Positions 29,934 to 39,407 of a stretch of 64,000 nucleotides of DNA are shown here, piece by piece. A program made the position numbers and the translations under genes. The stretch is from NCBI GenBank assembly GCA_905221605.1, contig CAJNDS010002108.1, positions 563,909 to 627,908 of the forward strand. Reading direction: 5' to 3'. A model generated the notes under the pieces. The model worked only from the letters and a program-made list of their open reading frames with translations. It was not told the DNA's origin and ran no database searches. This stretch comes from Symbiodinium natans. Lineage: Eukaryota; Sar; Dinophyceae; Suessiales; Symbiodiniaceae. Numbering within the stretch: position 1 is the stretch's first letter; each line of letters opens with the position of its first letter.

Positions 29934-30378
29934 GCTTTGTCGCATGCAGCTACCCAATACACATGCCAGACCTTTCGGACGATTGACAATTTGTATCAAA
30001 GGCAGGAAAGGCAGGAGAGGTAAGAATACTGCAGGGCCCGACGTGTTGTTGGCGCACTGCCATCAAGCATTTTGACTTACCGACCATGCTCCTGCCTCCT
30101 TGTACTCTACATGGCAACACTCTAAACTCTAAACCCAGCCTCCTAAACAGCAGGCCGCTGCATCGGCCAAAGCCCCCTGAACCCCGAGGTTCTGGTTCCG
30201 CCGCAAGGATGTTCCGGACCTCACCTCGAAGGTGCATGTGGGGATTTGGGTTTCTAGATTCAGAGTGTTGATGAACCAAAGTCAAGGCACACAGTTGGCG
30301 GTCTCGGGAGGGCCCGAAACCCCGACAGATCGGCGGAGACCCAATACAAGTTTAGAGCAGGGACCCTAGCTTTCGCAG

Positions 30379-30449
30379 ACTTTGCCTCCCCAAACCTGAG
30401 GACATGTCCTCATCCTACGAGAAGTTCACATTGCCGACTGCAGAGGAAG
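30379..30449 (+). CDS. Gene 2 exon (LPKPEDMSSSYEKFTLPTAE)
   Basis: TTCGCAG|A opens an exon reading LCLPKPEDMSSSYEKFTLPT, then AEE, plus one base, and then GCAAGG (GC donor). The phases match both neighbours. Confidence 0.5.
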
Positions 30450-30737
30450 GCAAGGATGGTTGTGTGACAGCCAGGATGCGCTGCGCAGCTCCTACGGGAC
30501 ATCACTGGGGAGTCGGATGCGCAGCGGATGAGTCCAACCAGTTTTCCCCTAAACTTCTCTTATACCAGTGTTAGCAAGTAGGAGCGCAGGCAGGGAGCAC
30601 ACATTATTGCTGCCCATGTTCGACCCTTTTGCCTTTCAGCCCGGGCGTAATATGACAGCGACGACTTTTTGTCAAAGCTCCTGAACAGCGGAGGGTTGCT
30701 GCAAGGCATCATTTTTCACTGCCCTCCCTTGCCGCAG

Positions 30738-30802
30738 GGTGCGATAAAGTGACCTTCCTGTGGTACAAGGAAGCACAATGCAAGGAATACCTCCAGAAGT
30801 GG
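30738..30802 (+). CDS. Gene 2 exon (CDKVTFLWYKEAQCKEYLQK)
   Basis: GCCGCAG|GG opens an exon reading CDKVTFLWYKEAQCKEYLQK, then W, ending TGG|GCCGTG (GC donor). The G from the previous exon completes Gly, giving PTAEEGCDKVTFLWY. It is aromatic-rich and clearly protein-like. The family is unrecognised. Confidence 0.55.
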
Positions 30803-30903
30803 GCCGTGCCCTCATGTCACGATGCAGTTGACTTGCGGAGCACCCTGTTCCATGCTTGTCAATGTTTCAGGGGAGCCAAATCCACTGCAAGCGCCACACT
30901 CAG

Positions 30904-30948
30904 GTCTTGGAGCGAAAGATGACCCAGCGTGTAGAGGATCTGCAGCCG
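30904..30948 (+). CDS. Gene 2 exon (VLERKMTQRVEDLQP)
   Basis: ACTCAG|GTC opens an exon encoding VLERKMTQRVEDLQP, then GTAGCC. A GC donor inside CTGCAG (after 30941) would instead join RVEDL directly to PSEWF in the next exon, so the exact end is open. Confidence 0.5.
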
Positions 30949-31570
30949 GTAGCCCAGGTGGGCCTATGGAGTACTCGAAGTTCAGGAGAATGTGTTTGTG
31001 TTGGCGGCGTTAGCACAGTTTCTGGCACAGCCGTGTATTTCTGTGTATCCGGCGCTCTCACGCGGCAGTGCGCTGTCCTCCTCGCCACCTTGTCGCCGCC
31101 AAGGAAGCAGGAGATGAGAGGTATCGGAGGAGCCTATACAACCTTGAGCCGTCATATGAGTCATATTCATCCGGTTGCATCCGAACCCTCCGAAATCTCC
31201 CGACTCCTTAAGACCAGGTAATGTATACATGGGGCCGGGACTGGGACTTCACTCCATCCACATTCGTGGTGGCGGTGGGGAGCACAAGCGTTTGTTGTTT
31301 AAGTTGCATAGCAACGCTCGTCTCCATGAGTCGAGATGTCGCGCCCCCGTCTTTGAGCGCGCAGTAGTGTTATTTAATTACTGGAGTTTGGTGCGGTCAG
31401 GACTCCCCACCCTTCTGTAGAGAGTTGCACATGGCTTCGTGCAGGCAGCAGGTATTACTCCAGACACATGGGATCCGGCAACATCCGTAGGGTGGATGCA
31501 ACGGGACACCTAATTTTTCACTTCTATCACAGAAGCAAATCTGAAGCATGGATCTGCGCCCTCGGCCAAG

Positions 31571-31618
31571 GCCCTCGGAGTGGTTCCGGCAAAAGCACAA
31601 CGAGTGGAATCGCATGCT
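31571..31618 (+). CDS. Gene 2 exon (PSEWFRQKHNEWNRML)
   Basis: GCCAAG|G opens an exon reading PSEWFRQKHNEWNRML, with a GC donor near 31619. The spaced Trp residues fit the Trp-rich upstream exon. Another frame over the same bases reads GPRSGSGKST, which mimics a P-loop but is not supported by neighbours. Confidence 0.4.
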
Positions 31619-31786
31619 GGGCTCATGGACTCTCGGCTCTGGAGTTGATGACTTCAGGTTCACAGCTTTTGTTGCTGGAAGCTGGGGCATAGGTCTTGGA
31701 GTTTTAGGGATGGGTTTGTGCCAGCTGTTTGCCAGGCATCTTCGCAATTTGCTCAATGCTGTCGTAAACCCTAAATTCACTTCGAC

Positions 31787-31830
31787 AGGGTTTAGGGTTT
31801 AGGGTTTGGGGTTTAGGGTTTAGGGTTCGG
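31787..31830. repeat. TTTAGGG array next to a CCCTAAA unit
   Basis: ACCCTAAATTC at about 31767 and the TTTAGGG array from 31789 face each other across TTCACTTCGACAG, forming an inverted pair with a 13-nt spacer. Confidence 0.75.
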
Positions 31831-32065
31831 GGCCAAGGAAGCGAGCACATCAAGACTTCAAGGACGCGCCATGCCTCATCCAGTTAGGTGCAAGGGAGCC
31901 CCTCGTATTCCGAGCCGTTGGCGCATGCGCACCGAACCGACTGGCTGACTAGCTGACTAACTCCCCTCACCCCTTTTTGGTGCCGCTTTCCAATGGCCCG
32001 TCTCTTGTGCAGAGACACACACACACACACACCTTCGCTTGAATCAAGACAAAGCGCTTTTCCAG

Positions 32066-32120
32066 CCAGGACCCAAACCGAAGAAGAGCGATGGAGATGG
32101 CGAAGAAAAGACGGGAGCAG
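32066..32120 (+). CDS. Gene 2 exon (PGPKPKKSDGDGEEKTGA)
   Basis: TTTCCAG|CCA opens an exon encoding PGPKPKKSDGDGEEKTGA. The donor is GTGCGC at 32121, or a GC donor at 32117 that would leave phase 0 for the next exon. It is a basic then acidic linker. Confidence 0.45.
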
Positions 32121-32278
32121 GTGCGCCAGCACCGAGGGCCTTCATGACAGGACTTGTAGCACAGCTTGGCGGGCTTTGCCTTCGATTGCTTTCTGAAGGC
32201 CTGAGTTGCCTACAAGTCCCCCATTTTGCCGTGAGTCCTCTAAGTCTCTCTTAGCTCATTTCACCTCAGCCGATGCAG

Positions 32279-32392
32279 GCCAAGGCGAGGGAAGAGGAGA
32301 AGAAGGTTGACGAGAAGCCGGACGAAAAGACTGACGACAAGCCTGACGAGAAGAACGACGAGACAGCTGAGGCCGGTGACAAGTCCCAAACT
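32279..32392 (+). CDS. Gene 2 exon, acidic KPDEK repeats
   Basis: GATGCAG|GCC opens an exon reading AKAREEEKKVDEKPDEKTDD, then KPDEKNDETAEAGDKSQT, followed by the donor GTAGGC. It is 114 nt, phase 0. Four DEK-type repeats make a charged disordered segment. Confidence 0.55.
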
Positions 32393-33177
32393 GTAGGCAC
32401 GCTCCAGACTCAAACTACCTCAACTCAACAGTTCGCCAACGAGTTATGCGGGAGAGTGGGTCGTACGGCTTCGGGGTGAGTACCGTGGTGTTGGCTGCGC
32501 TTGTCTACATAAGCTTTGGAAGAAACAGATTAAAGAACTATAGGCAGCAGCGAAACTTCAGAGAGAACAGGACATGGGAAGGAACAAGGAGCTTTTGTTG
32601 TTACATCTTTCTGCTTGCGCTTTGGACCGAAGACAAGGGACGAGCCACACAGAATACATTAAGGTGACGCCAAGAACGAGGAAGAGAAACAAACCAGCCA
32701 AATCACAAACAAAACAGAACGAACACCAGACTGAACTGATGATAACTGATGTAATAGATGAACAGAGAACAACTGAGAAAGAATCGGACATAAGAACGAA
32801 GACAGCCAGAAAGGAAAAACCAAAGTGACGAACGAGGGGCGAACAGCGAACGTCGTGGACAGGTAAAGAATTGACAGAAATTCAAGTACAGAAGGAGGAG
32901 TGGCAACCTCAAGTAAACCCCCCAAAGCGCTAAAGCATGCCAACTCATGGCATGTACATTTCGCACGTGCCGGCCCGCAGCCAGCTGCAGCAGTTTTCAT
33001 CGTCTGAGACTTTGAAATATCTTGAGATGCTGTTGTAATTTGCAGCAAAACTGAACCTGAGTCACTTCCTGGCCTTCGCTCTCGGGTTCGGAGTTGGCCT
33101 GGGGCCGCGTGGCGCAGGGGTTCAAGCAAAGGGCGCAAGTTCATGTGGCGCCATTGAAGGGTTGGGGGGGGGAGGGG

Positions 33178-33218
<41 letters not shown>

Positions 33219-34645
33219 TGGGGGATGCACACGTAGACCCGAAAGTGCATCGGGAACCGAAATGCACAGGAACTCTGACAAAGAGTCAGACAATCGTCGG
33301 AGGTTCCATGGCCATGGGGCAAGGAGGTCCCACAATGGTTCCGTGGTCATCCCCTGTAGTTAGGCTCGGCACCAACTGCCCTTGAGGTAAGTACTGTAAG
33401 ACTCCCAAAAACGGGTGCAGAAATGACCTCCCCGGACATTTGTAAAGTAACATGCCATTGGCTGGTGTGCCATGTGAAGCTGCGAGACAACGGATGGGCA
33501 GGGCAAGCAGTCCTGATACCATGCCACATGCCAGGGCCGCAAGAACCCTGCAATACTTCCGCGCCTTCCCTTCTATCCGCAGTATCACTTGAACGCGCCA
33601 AGTTCTCGCCCCACAGCTCCCTGTCAATGTCTCGAGAGTCTCGCCTTGAATACGAGGGCGTTCCAAGATGAATCACATGCCAGAAACCTGGACTTCTACC
33701 CGTCGCAGCAGCGAGTGGCAAAGACGATACCACATTTCACAAAAACTTTTCGTCAGGTGAATTGACAAGTACCCTGAACGCGATTGCATGTGTAGACTTC
33801 TTGCGCAGAGTTCACAAGCTTGCTGTTTGCGACATGGCTATCTTTTGCACATGTAGCCTGGCGCACGCCACGCTTGCCTCAGGAGAACGGTGGTCAAGCA
33901 GAGGAGGGAGAAGAGGTCGAGAAGGTGCATCGGTTGCGGGGGAAATAGGCTTGAGGCACAGTGTTGGGCCCTCCTGTGTGAATGGCCCCCCCCCCCCACC
34001 CCATCCGGGCTTTGAGCCGCTCCGGGCTTCCTGGGGAACCCCCGTTACCGAGGAATTCTTCGGCATCGGTTCGGCTGTAATCTCTGAGACTCGGCCTCGA
34101 GATTCTTCAAAAAACTTGGCCTTCGGGGGTCGGCTGGCTATAGTTCGCGCGAAGGCGGCCGATTCGGCCCTCGTTGTTCGGTCAATCGAATTACGGCCAG
34201 TGAAATCCCTATCCCTGGTCGAGTAGTTTGATTTTCCGGTAGAGTCAGGGTCAGTTCTTCGACTTAGGTTCTCCAGCCTTACATGGTACGATTGTGAATC
34301 ACTTAGTGAATAAGAAAAGAATGGGGCTGTTGTCTGTTCATGCGCTAGCTTCGTTCGCTTATTCATCCGTGAGCTCGTTGAGCATTATAAGTTCATGCTC
34401 CTTGCTCACACATTCATTTCACTCACTCACACCTTTACAAGTGCACCCCGTGAGCGGCAAGAGATCCGTTCCCTGGTCATGAAGATATCCCCCAAGAAAG
34501 GGTCAAAAGGTCTGGATTAATAGTGGATTTCCGGGTCAATTTTCCCTGGTTACAGACATGAAGAGTGAGAGAAGTGAGAGAAATGAACTACCCTAAAGAC
34601 ACATTTGTGCAGCCACCGCGCTGGCTCCAAAAATCCCAGTTTGAA
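32393..34645 (+). other. Long intronic stretch without supported exon
   Basis: It contains a G-rich tract at 33164-33216. Open frames on both strands (for example 33812-34366 minus, 33762-34226 plus) overlap each other and show no recognisable domain. Confidence 0.4.
33164..33216. repeat. Poly-G tract
   Basis: Nearly pure G interrupted by a few A. It lies in an intron. Confidence 0.95.
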
Positions 34646-34742
34646 TCCTTAAATCCCTAAATCCTAAACCCTAAATCCTGGCCAGTGGCCTGCACTAGAA
34701 AAGGTGCACAGGGTTGAAAAAAAAAACCTAAACCCTAAGCCG
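34646..34742. repeat. Two CCCTAAA arrays around a 38-bp repeated segment
   Basis: Degenerate CCCTAAA/CCTAAAT units (34646-34678) are followed by a 38-bp segment (34679-34716) that recurs identically at 48628-48665. An A-run and further CCCTAAA units follow, ten nt before the acceptor of exon 34752. Confidence 0.75.
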
Positions 34743-34751
34743 TAAATGCAG

Positions 34752-34805
34752 GAGAAGCCGGAGGAGAGCAATGAGAAGGCAGAGGCAGCGCCCTGTCATG
34801 TGGAA
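34752..34805 (+). CDS. Gene 2 exon (EKPEESNEKAEAAPCHVE)
   Basis: AATGCAG|GAG opens an exon encoding EKPEESNEKAEAAPCHVE, then GTTGAG. It is 54 nt, phase 0. Its composition matches the KPDEK exon upstream. Confidence 0.5.
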
Positions 34806-34916
34806 GTTGAGGGGTCGGGGGCCGGGGGCCTTCGCGGGGCTTGACATCGAGATGTGATGTTTCGGGGATATTCATTCAGGAGGAGAGCAGTCTCAAATAA
34901 TATATCCCTATATATA

Positions 34917-34955
34917 CACATAAAATAATATATATATATATATATATATATATGG
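34917..34955. repeat. (TA)n microsatellite
   Basis: Mostly TA dinucleotides in an intron. Confidence 0.8.
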
Positions 34956-35084
34956 TTATATTTGGTTATATCATATTGAATTGGGCATATATGTATATAC
35001 ACATGTGTCATGCAAAGGTGTGCATTTTCGTAGTCACACCTGCTTGTCAGAACGCGCACCTTCGGTGCATGCATCTTCTAAAAG

Positions 35085-35173
35085 TCTTCGCCCGCCAAGA
35101 AGGAGCCGGATCAGCCAGAGGAGATGAAGATCGACGCTGGCCTCCCGGTGGTTGCTCGAGTAGTCCGCTTGAT
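35085..35173 (+). CDS. Gene 2 exon (SSPAKKEPDQPEEMKIDAGL)
   Basis: CTAAAAG|TCT opens an exon reading SSPAKKEPDQPEEMKIDAGL, then PVVARVVRL plus two bases. GTTTAGGG follows directly, so the array supplies the likely donor. Earlier donors (GTGGTT, GTAGTC) are possible. The LTR element is inserted in the array after this exon. Confidence 0.45.
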
Positions 35174-35216
35174 GTTTAGGGTTTAGGGTTCAGGGTTTAG
35201 GGTTTAGGGTTTAGGG
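35174..35216. repeat. TTTAGGG array interrupted by LTR element
   Basis: About six units before the LTR element. The rest of the array (TAGGGTTTAGGG) continues at 37007 on the other side. Confidence 0.9.
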
Positions 35217-35503
35217 TGCGGAGCTGCAGCTGGTATTGTAGAAAGGAGTTAGTGTTGGGAGTTGGAAGGGTCAACGTACCCGGAAATCTTTTATGGCTCA
35301 AGATGGCCGAGAGCCGTCAGCTTTTGTTGAAAAAGTACGTACGCTTGGGGTTGGGTTTAACGGGTTGGAGTAGTCCCGTCCCTTCTCCCTTATCCTGTCC
35401 CCTTAGGGTTGGGTGTTCTTGTTTCTGGTTCGATCTGGGAAATCTATATAGGCCACTGTTGAGGGTTGGTTTCTTTCCCTGTTCCCTTTCGGTTGCCCCC
35501 GTA
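35217..35503 (+). repeat. 5' long terminal repeat
   Basis: It begins TGCGGAGC and ends CCCCCGTA. It contains TCTATATAGG near 35444, a possible TATA-like promoter element, unusual for dinoflagellate genes but common in LTRs. Confidence 0.85.
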
Positions 35504-35518
35504 GGTTATGAGCCCAAG
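35504..35518 (+). promoter_or_regulatory. Primer-binding site (half initiator tRNA-Met)
   Basis: GGTTATGAGCCCAAG starts at the first base after the LTR. It resembles the copia-type primer site rather than the usual tRNA 3'-end type. Confidence 0.65.
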
Positions 35519-35570
35519 TTAGGTTCCCTGCGGTTGAGTGTTCTCTTAAGATCTTTGGGATCAAGAAGCA

Positions 35571-35813
35571 ATGCCTTCTCCCAAGCGATGGCTCCAGCCT
35601 TCCTCGGATGGTGAACAGAATGGTGGAGCTGGAAATGGTGCAGCTGAGTCTCTGGGTGAAAGGGCGGTGCTGGAAGAGGTGATGCCTGGCGCTGAAGAAC
35701 ATCTGGAAGAAGCCTTGGTTGCAGAAGACCCCAATGTGGGTATGAATCCCAATGCGGATATGGTTAGCAATGCTGAAGCTGAAGGCCCAAAAGGGGCAAA
35801 AAGAGGTCCCTAG
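35571..35813 (+). CDS. LTR element ORF a (acidic, 80 codons)
   Basis: MPSPKRWLQPSSDGEQNGG opens a frame rich in Ala, Glu and Asn that stops at 35811-35813. It overlaps ORF b, which is in the +1 frame. No zinc knuckle is seen. It may be the N-terminal part of a Gag-like protein. Confidence 0.5.
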   Translation: MPSPKRWLQPSSDGEQNGGAGNGAAESLGERAVLEEVMPGAEEHLEEALVAEDPNVGMNPNADMVSNAEAEGPKGAKRGP

Positions 35814-36354
35814 AAAGGGAGTCCAGCAAGGATATGCCTGCGAAAAGGAGGTGGTTGAGACTTCGGAGACGGAGGTTGCCGTTGAGGAGGAGGTAAAAAA
35901 GGTCAAAAAGAAGAGGAAAACTGCAGCTATCGAAGATCCTTACACTCTCATGGTTCCAAAGCCGAAGAAGATGCCGGCGATCATTGAGAAGGGTGGATCA
36001 TCATCCAATGCGGTGGTTTCTGCAGGGGAAAAAGCCTCGAAAATGCGCACAAAGTCAAACGTCGGTGGAAAGACGAAGAAGAAGGAGAAAAGTCAGAGCC
36101 CCAAAAAGGAAGAGGTGGTAGTGGTGAAAGGTACTGAGGAAAAGGATCGTCCCTCTGATGTGGATGCGCAAGCGTCTACCACTGTGAATGCAGAGCTGGG
36201 TCAATCTTGCCAAGCGATTGAGGACGCAAAGAGAGAAGGATTGGTATCCTCAATTCAAAGGTGCGTGCAGGATCCTGTTCTTACAGTTTCGGACCTAGAG
36301 TATATTCTGCTGCAACTTCACCTCAGTATTGCAAACCATCGGAAAAAGAAGTGA
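35752..36354 (+). CDS. LTR element ORF b (Lys-rich, overlaps ORF a in +1 frame)
   Basis: The frame is open through KKVKKKRKTAAIEDPYTL and KTKKKEKSQSPKKEEVVVV to a stop at 36352-36354. It has basic nuclear-localisation-like clusters and a C-terminal part with SDLEYILLQLHLSIANHRKK. It is probably the continuation of ORF a through a +1 frameshift or a one-base indel. There is no pol domain. Confidence 0.5.
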   Translation: MRIWLAMLKLKAQKGQKEVPRKGVQQGYACEKEVVETSETEVAVEEEVKKVKKKRKTAAIEDPYTLMVPKPKKMPAIIEKGGSSSNAVVSAGEKASKMRTKSNVGGKTKKKEKSQSPKKEEVVVVKGTEEKDRPSDVDAQASTTVNAELGQSCQAIEDAKREGLVSSIQRCVQDPVLTVSDLEYILLQLHLSIANHRKKK

Positions 36355-36724
36355 TTGGATGGTATGGATGAAAGGATGGTTTTTCTCTTTCTGGAGACAG
36401 GTGCGCTGGATCGGCCAATGCGCTGAAAATGTGGTGGTTACTATTAAGGGTATGGAAATCCCTGATAGTAGAAGTCAGTAGTTTTTCGCGTAGCGAAGAC
36501 CACGGTTTGTGGTGAAGAAGGCCGAAGAGTCTTCAATGATAAGAGGATCATGGTGGAAAAAGATTCTCTGTGGTTAGTGGGTTTAGCCAATGTGCTATAA
36601 TTTCGTCCTGGATGACGTAAAACCATATTGTGCATTTCAAGCAGCTGGCTGCTGCCCTAATGGCAGTTTTTGGCCAAAGATCTGCACCTGCAATGTGTCC
36701 TAGGAAATCCTAGGACAGGGGGAG
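36355..36724 (+). other. LTR element 3' internal region and polypurine tract
   Basis: There is no clear coding frame. The region ends in GGACAGGGGGAG, the polypurine tract, directly before the 3' LTR. Confidence 0.6.
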
Positions 36725-37006
36725 TGCGGAGCTGCAGCTGGTATTGTAGAAAGGGTGTTGGGAGTTGGAAGGGTCAACGTACCCGGAAATCTTTTATGGC
36801 TCAAGATGGCCGAGAGCCGTCAGCTTTTGTTGAAAAAGTACGTACGCTTGGGGTTGGGTTTAACGGGTTGGAGTAGTCCCGTCCCTTCTCCCTTATCCTG
36901 TCCCCTTAGGGTTGGGTGTTCTTGTTTCTGGTTCGATCTGGGAAATCTATATAGGCGACTGTTGAGGGTTGGTTTCTTTCCCTGTTCCCTTTCGGTTGCC
37001 CCCGTA
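36725..37006 (+). repeat. 3' long terminal repeat
   Basis: The same as the 5' LTR apart from a 5-nt deletion (GGAGTTAGTGTTGGG to GGGTGTTGGG) and one substitution. Confidence 0.85.
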
Positions 37007-37789
37007 TAGGGTTTAGGGTTGCAGCATAGGTGACTGTGACGAGAATGCACGGCACAACGGGTGTAGCATATGCGGCGACAGGCGGCGCCACTGAGCGTGC
37101 GGCCCAGAATACCCCCGGAATTCTCCCCGGTCTTCCAAGGCTGCCTCGCTGGATCCTTTCGCCATCGAGGAGTTTCACGGGAGACGAAACTACAGTACAA
37201 GCTTCCTAAGTTGACTGTCTGTGATTCAGTCCAAACAAGATCTCGTCTCGTACATAAGGCCATGGACCATGCAGCGACAACTTTCCGATTCTGAAATGCG
37301 TAGCCCCACATGATATTGTTTGCTTTGCTTGTTTGCAGCCTTTGTGTTTCTACTTACTGCTTTCCTCAGCTTTTTCGGGAAGATCCCCCTTCATCCCACC
37401 GAGACACTCAATTGTACATAGTGTTGGCTGGAACGGCTGATACTGCGAGCACCGATTAATCACTTCTGTGAAGTTGTGTGTGTGTGTGTGCGTGCGTATT
37501 TGTGCTTGACTGTGTTGCCTGATGCGTAGTGATTAGTGGTTGTTGGATGCGCACGCATGGGTCGCAGACTGTTTGCCGTCCACTGCGCCCTCATCGCGCA
37601 TTTCTCGCGAAAACCCAAGCAGGACGATAGTGCTGTCAAAAATGCACTCCCACCTCATCCCTTGCGCACGGTGCGTGCACAGCTGACTCCCATGGGTAAA
37701 GCCTGTCTTAGCCTTTGTCTGAACCCGGCGCACTGGCTGCGCCTGACAGTCAGAAGCATGGATGATACGCTGTCGCACGAAATTGTCAG

Positions 37790-37854
37790 CACTGCGCGAG
37801 GATGTCACCGACCTTGGCAACGGAGAGCCGCTCTTCGCAGAATTTACCTTCGAG
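37790..37854 (+). CDS. Gene 2 exon (LREDVTDLGNGEPLFAEFTF)
   Basis: TTGTCAG|CA opens an exon reading LREDVTDLGNGEPLFAEFTF, then E, ending GAG|GCGACA (GC donor, phase 0). It starts the best-supported spliced chain in the window, running through 38195, 38382, 39003 and 39329. Confidence 0.6.
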
Positions 37855-38194
37855 GCGACAGCGTACGGGCCATGTAGAGGCGAAAGCTGCGAGGATTACT
37901 TGGGGGTGCAGCAGACAATCACGGCTGCCATCCAGAAGCATCTTTCATGGCAACGGACATCGCAGTGTGTTGTAGCATGCTGCAGCTCGGGTCAGAGAAG
38001 CAAAGGAGAAACTAGGCATTCTGCAAGTGGTTGTTACTGATAGAAATACTTAGCTCATATGTAGAGATGGCATCCTCAAGACGTAGCTGATGCTACCTGC
38101 TACCCACTCTCGACAAACAGGCCTCCCGAAAGGAGTGTGTTCCGTGCCGTTCTTGCACGCCGCGGTGCCCTTGCACTGAACTGCAGTTGGGCAG

Positions 38195-38223
38195 GACTGG
38201 ATGCTGCTTACTCTGAGATTCGA
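38195..38223 (+). CDS. Gene 2 micro-exon (DWMLLTLRF)
   Basis: TGGGCAG|GAC opens a 29-nt exon reading DWMLLTLRF plus GA, followed by a GC donor (GCTCCT). The GA joins the G of the next exon to give Glu, reading FTFE-DWMLLTLRFE-LHLL across three exons. Confidence 0.6.
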
Positions 38224-38381
38224 GCTCCTGCCTCGGATTCCAACAGCGAGCTTTCTCTATGGTAGGCACCCGTACTGGCAATGTGCTGGTCGCGGCCCTG
38301 ATTTTGATTTTGGTCAGGTAGGTTCCTTGCAATCTGTCACTGACTGACTTGTCATAGATCTGAAGCCTACGGGAGTCGCAG

Positions 38382-38412
38382 GCTGCATCTGCTTTGTCAT
38401 GCCTTCCGACAT
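38382..38412 (+). CDS. Gene 2 micro-exon (LHLLCHAFRH) with GA donor
   Basis: GTCGCAG|G opens a 31-nt exon reading LHLLCHAFRH, then GACCTG (GA donor, phase 0). Joining to the next exon gives HAFRHDDPDRPSF without loss of frame. Confidence 0.55.
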
Positions 38413-39002
38413 GACCTGGCCAGTAGCTCAGTGCCACAGTTTTGGTGTGGACGCTGCCCCCGTGCGTAAAAAAACCGAAAGGCACTTTGAATCAGTCCCG
38501 ATCAGCAAACCCTTGTACCTGCCTAGCCCTGAACTCGACAAGGCTGCCTACCCCGTCTTCAACATTCGATGTTATATTCCAGTCAACTGCATGAGTTTGT
38601 ACATAACCGGCCGGTCTACGGCCGTGACTATGCATTCACAGAACTAGGAGAGACATGCTAAAGGACCACAAGAAGAGGCAACCCTGAAAGCGCCAAGAAA
38701 CAGTGGCAATGGCTCATTCTTAAAGGTGGCAAAGCCAAGCTGATACGAACAGGCGAAAGCCTGGAGACAAGTTACAAAAAACCATGGCCTGGAAAGTGGG
38801 CAAGCAGCCTCGAATTAAACGTAAAGACCGGTTTGCTACGGTGGCCAGGGGCATTGATTCGAAGGTTCGGGAGCGGACTAGGGTACCGGACGGATCGACC
38901 CGGATGCACAACCTGCAAGCTGGGTTGAAGAGGCTCCTCGACACGGAGCAGTTCTTGCTTTGTGCTCTGCTGCATTCACGAAGTTACGCCCCTTGCATTG
39001 AG

Positions 39003-39058
39003 GACGACCCTGATCGCCCGAGCTTCAAAGAGAACCACTTCAGCTTCTACTACCAGAA
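39003..39058 (+). CDS. Gene 2 exon (DDPDRPSFKENHFSFYYQ)
   Basis: CATTGAG|GAC opens an exon reading DDPDRPSFKENHFSFYYQ plus AA, then the donor GTGCCC. The AA joins G of the next exon to give Lys. Confidence 0.6.
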
Positions 39059-39328
39059 GTGCCCTTTGCCCCATAATCAGGCCGAACATGGCACCGAATG
39101 TAGAGACATGGCGATGCCTAAGTCTCATCTCCCCTGCTTCGCTTCCGTAGCTGCTCGCAAGGAGGCACACCCAAATGAGTTGGCAATTCGACGAACTGAA
39201 AGAAGCCTAAACGACCTAGACAAACACCGGGGTGAATTTCCGTTCCATTCCTTCAGGTACCCCTAAAGTCTCCTAGGCGTGCTCTCTCATGTGTTGCGCT
39301 ACGTTGCACTCGCGCCCCCATACCCCAG

Positions 39329-39407
39329 GTACTACAAACGTGGCTTCAACTTGAAGAGCTTCGGAGTGGAGTCGACGGAGGGCCTGGTCAACCTGGTGAA
39401 AGACACG
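39329..39407 (+). CDS. Gene 2 exon (YYKRGFNLKSFGVESTEGL)
   Basis: CCCCAG|G opens an exon reading YYKRGFNLKSFGVESTEGL, then VNLVKDT, followed by GTCAGA. With the previous exon it reads FSFYYQKYYKRGFNLKSFGV. The aromatic-rich, compact sequence looks like a folded domain. I could not name the family. Confidence 0.6.

Larger units (their letters stand above)
35217..37006 (+). mobile_element. Non-autonomous LTR retrotransposon, Ty1/copia-like
   Basis: Two near-identical direct repeats, 35217-35503 (287 bp) and 36725-37006 (282 bp), enclose 1221 bp. I see one 5-nt indel and one substitution between the LTRs (GGCCACTG versus GGCGACTG). Immediately after the 5' LTR, GGTTATGAGCCCAAG matches the complement of the initiator-tRNA-Met anticodon stem-loop, the half-tRNA primer site used by Drosophila copia and Ty5. 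AGGGGGAG before the 3' LTR is the polypurine tract. TAGGG flanks both sides (35212-35216, 37007-37011) as a possible 5-bp target duplication, though this is ambiguous inside a repeat. No reverse transcriptase, integrase or protease is encoded, so it must depend on other elements. Confidence 0.85.

Noticed and set aside
31585-31620. P-loop-like sequence GPRSGSGKST in one frame
   Set aside because: The neighbouring frame (PSEWFRQKHNEWNRML) fits the adjacent exons in composition and phase, and no other ATPase motif is nearby.
35294-35302. TGGCTCAAG in both LTRs, matching the 3' end of the dinoflagellate spliced leader
   Set aside because: Only nine bases match and the upstream part does not. 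Similarity is likely chance. It would need a search for TAGCCATTTTGGCTCAAG remnants in other copies.
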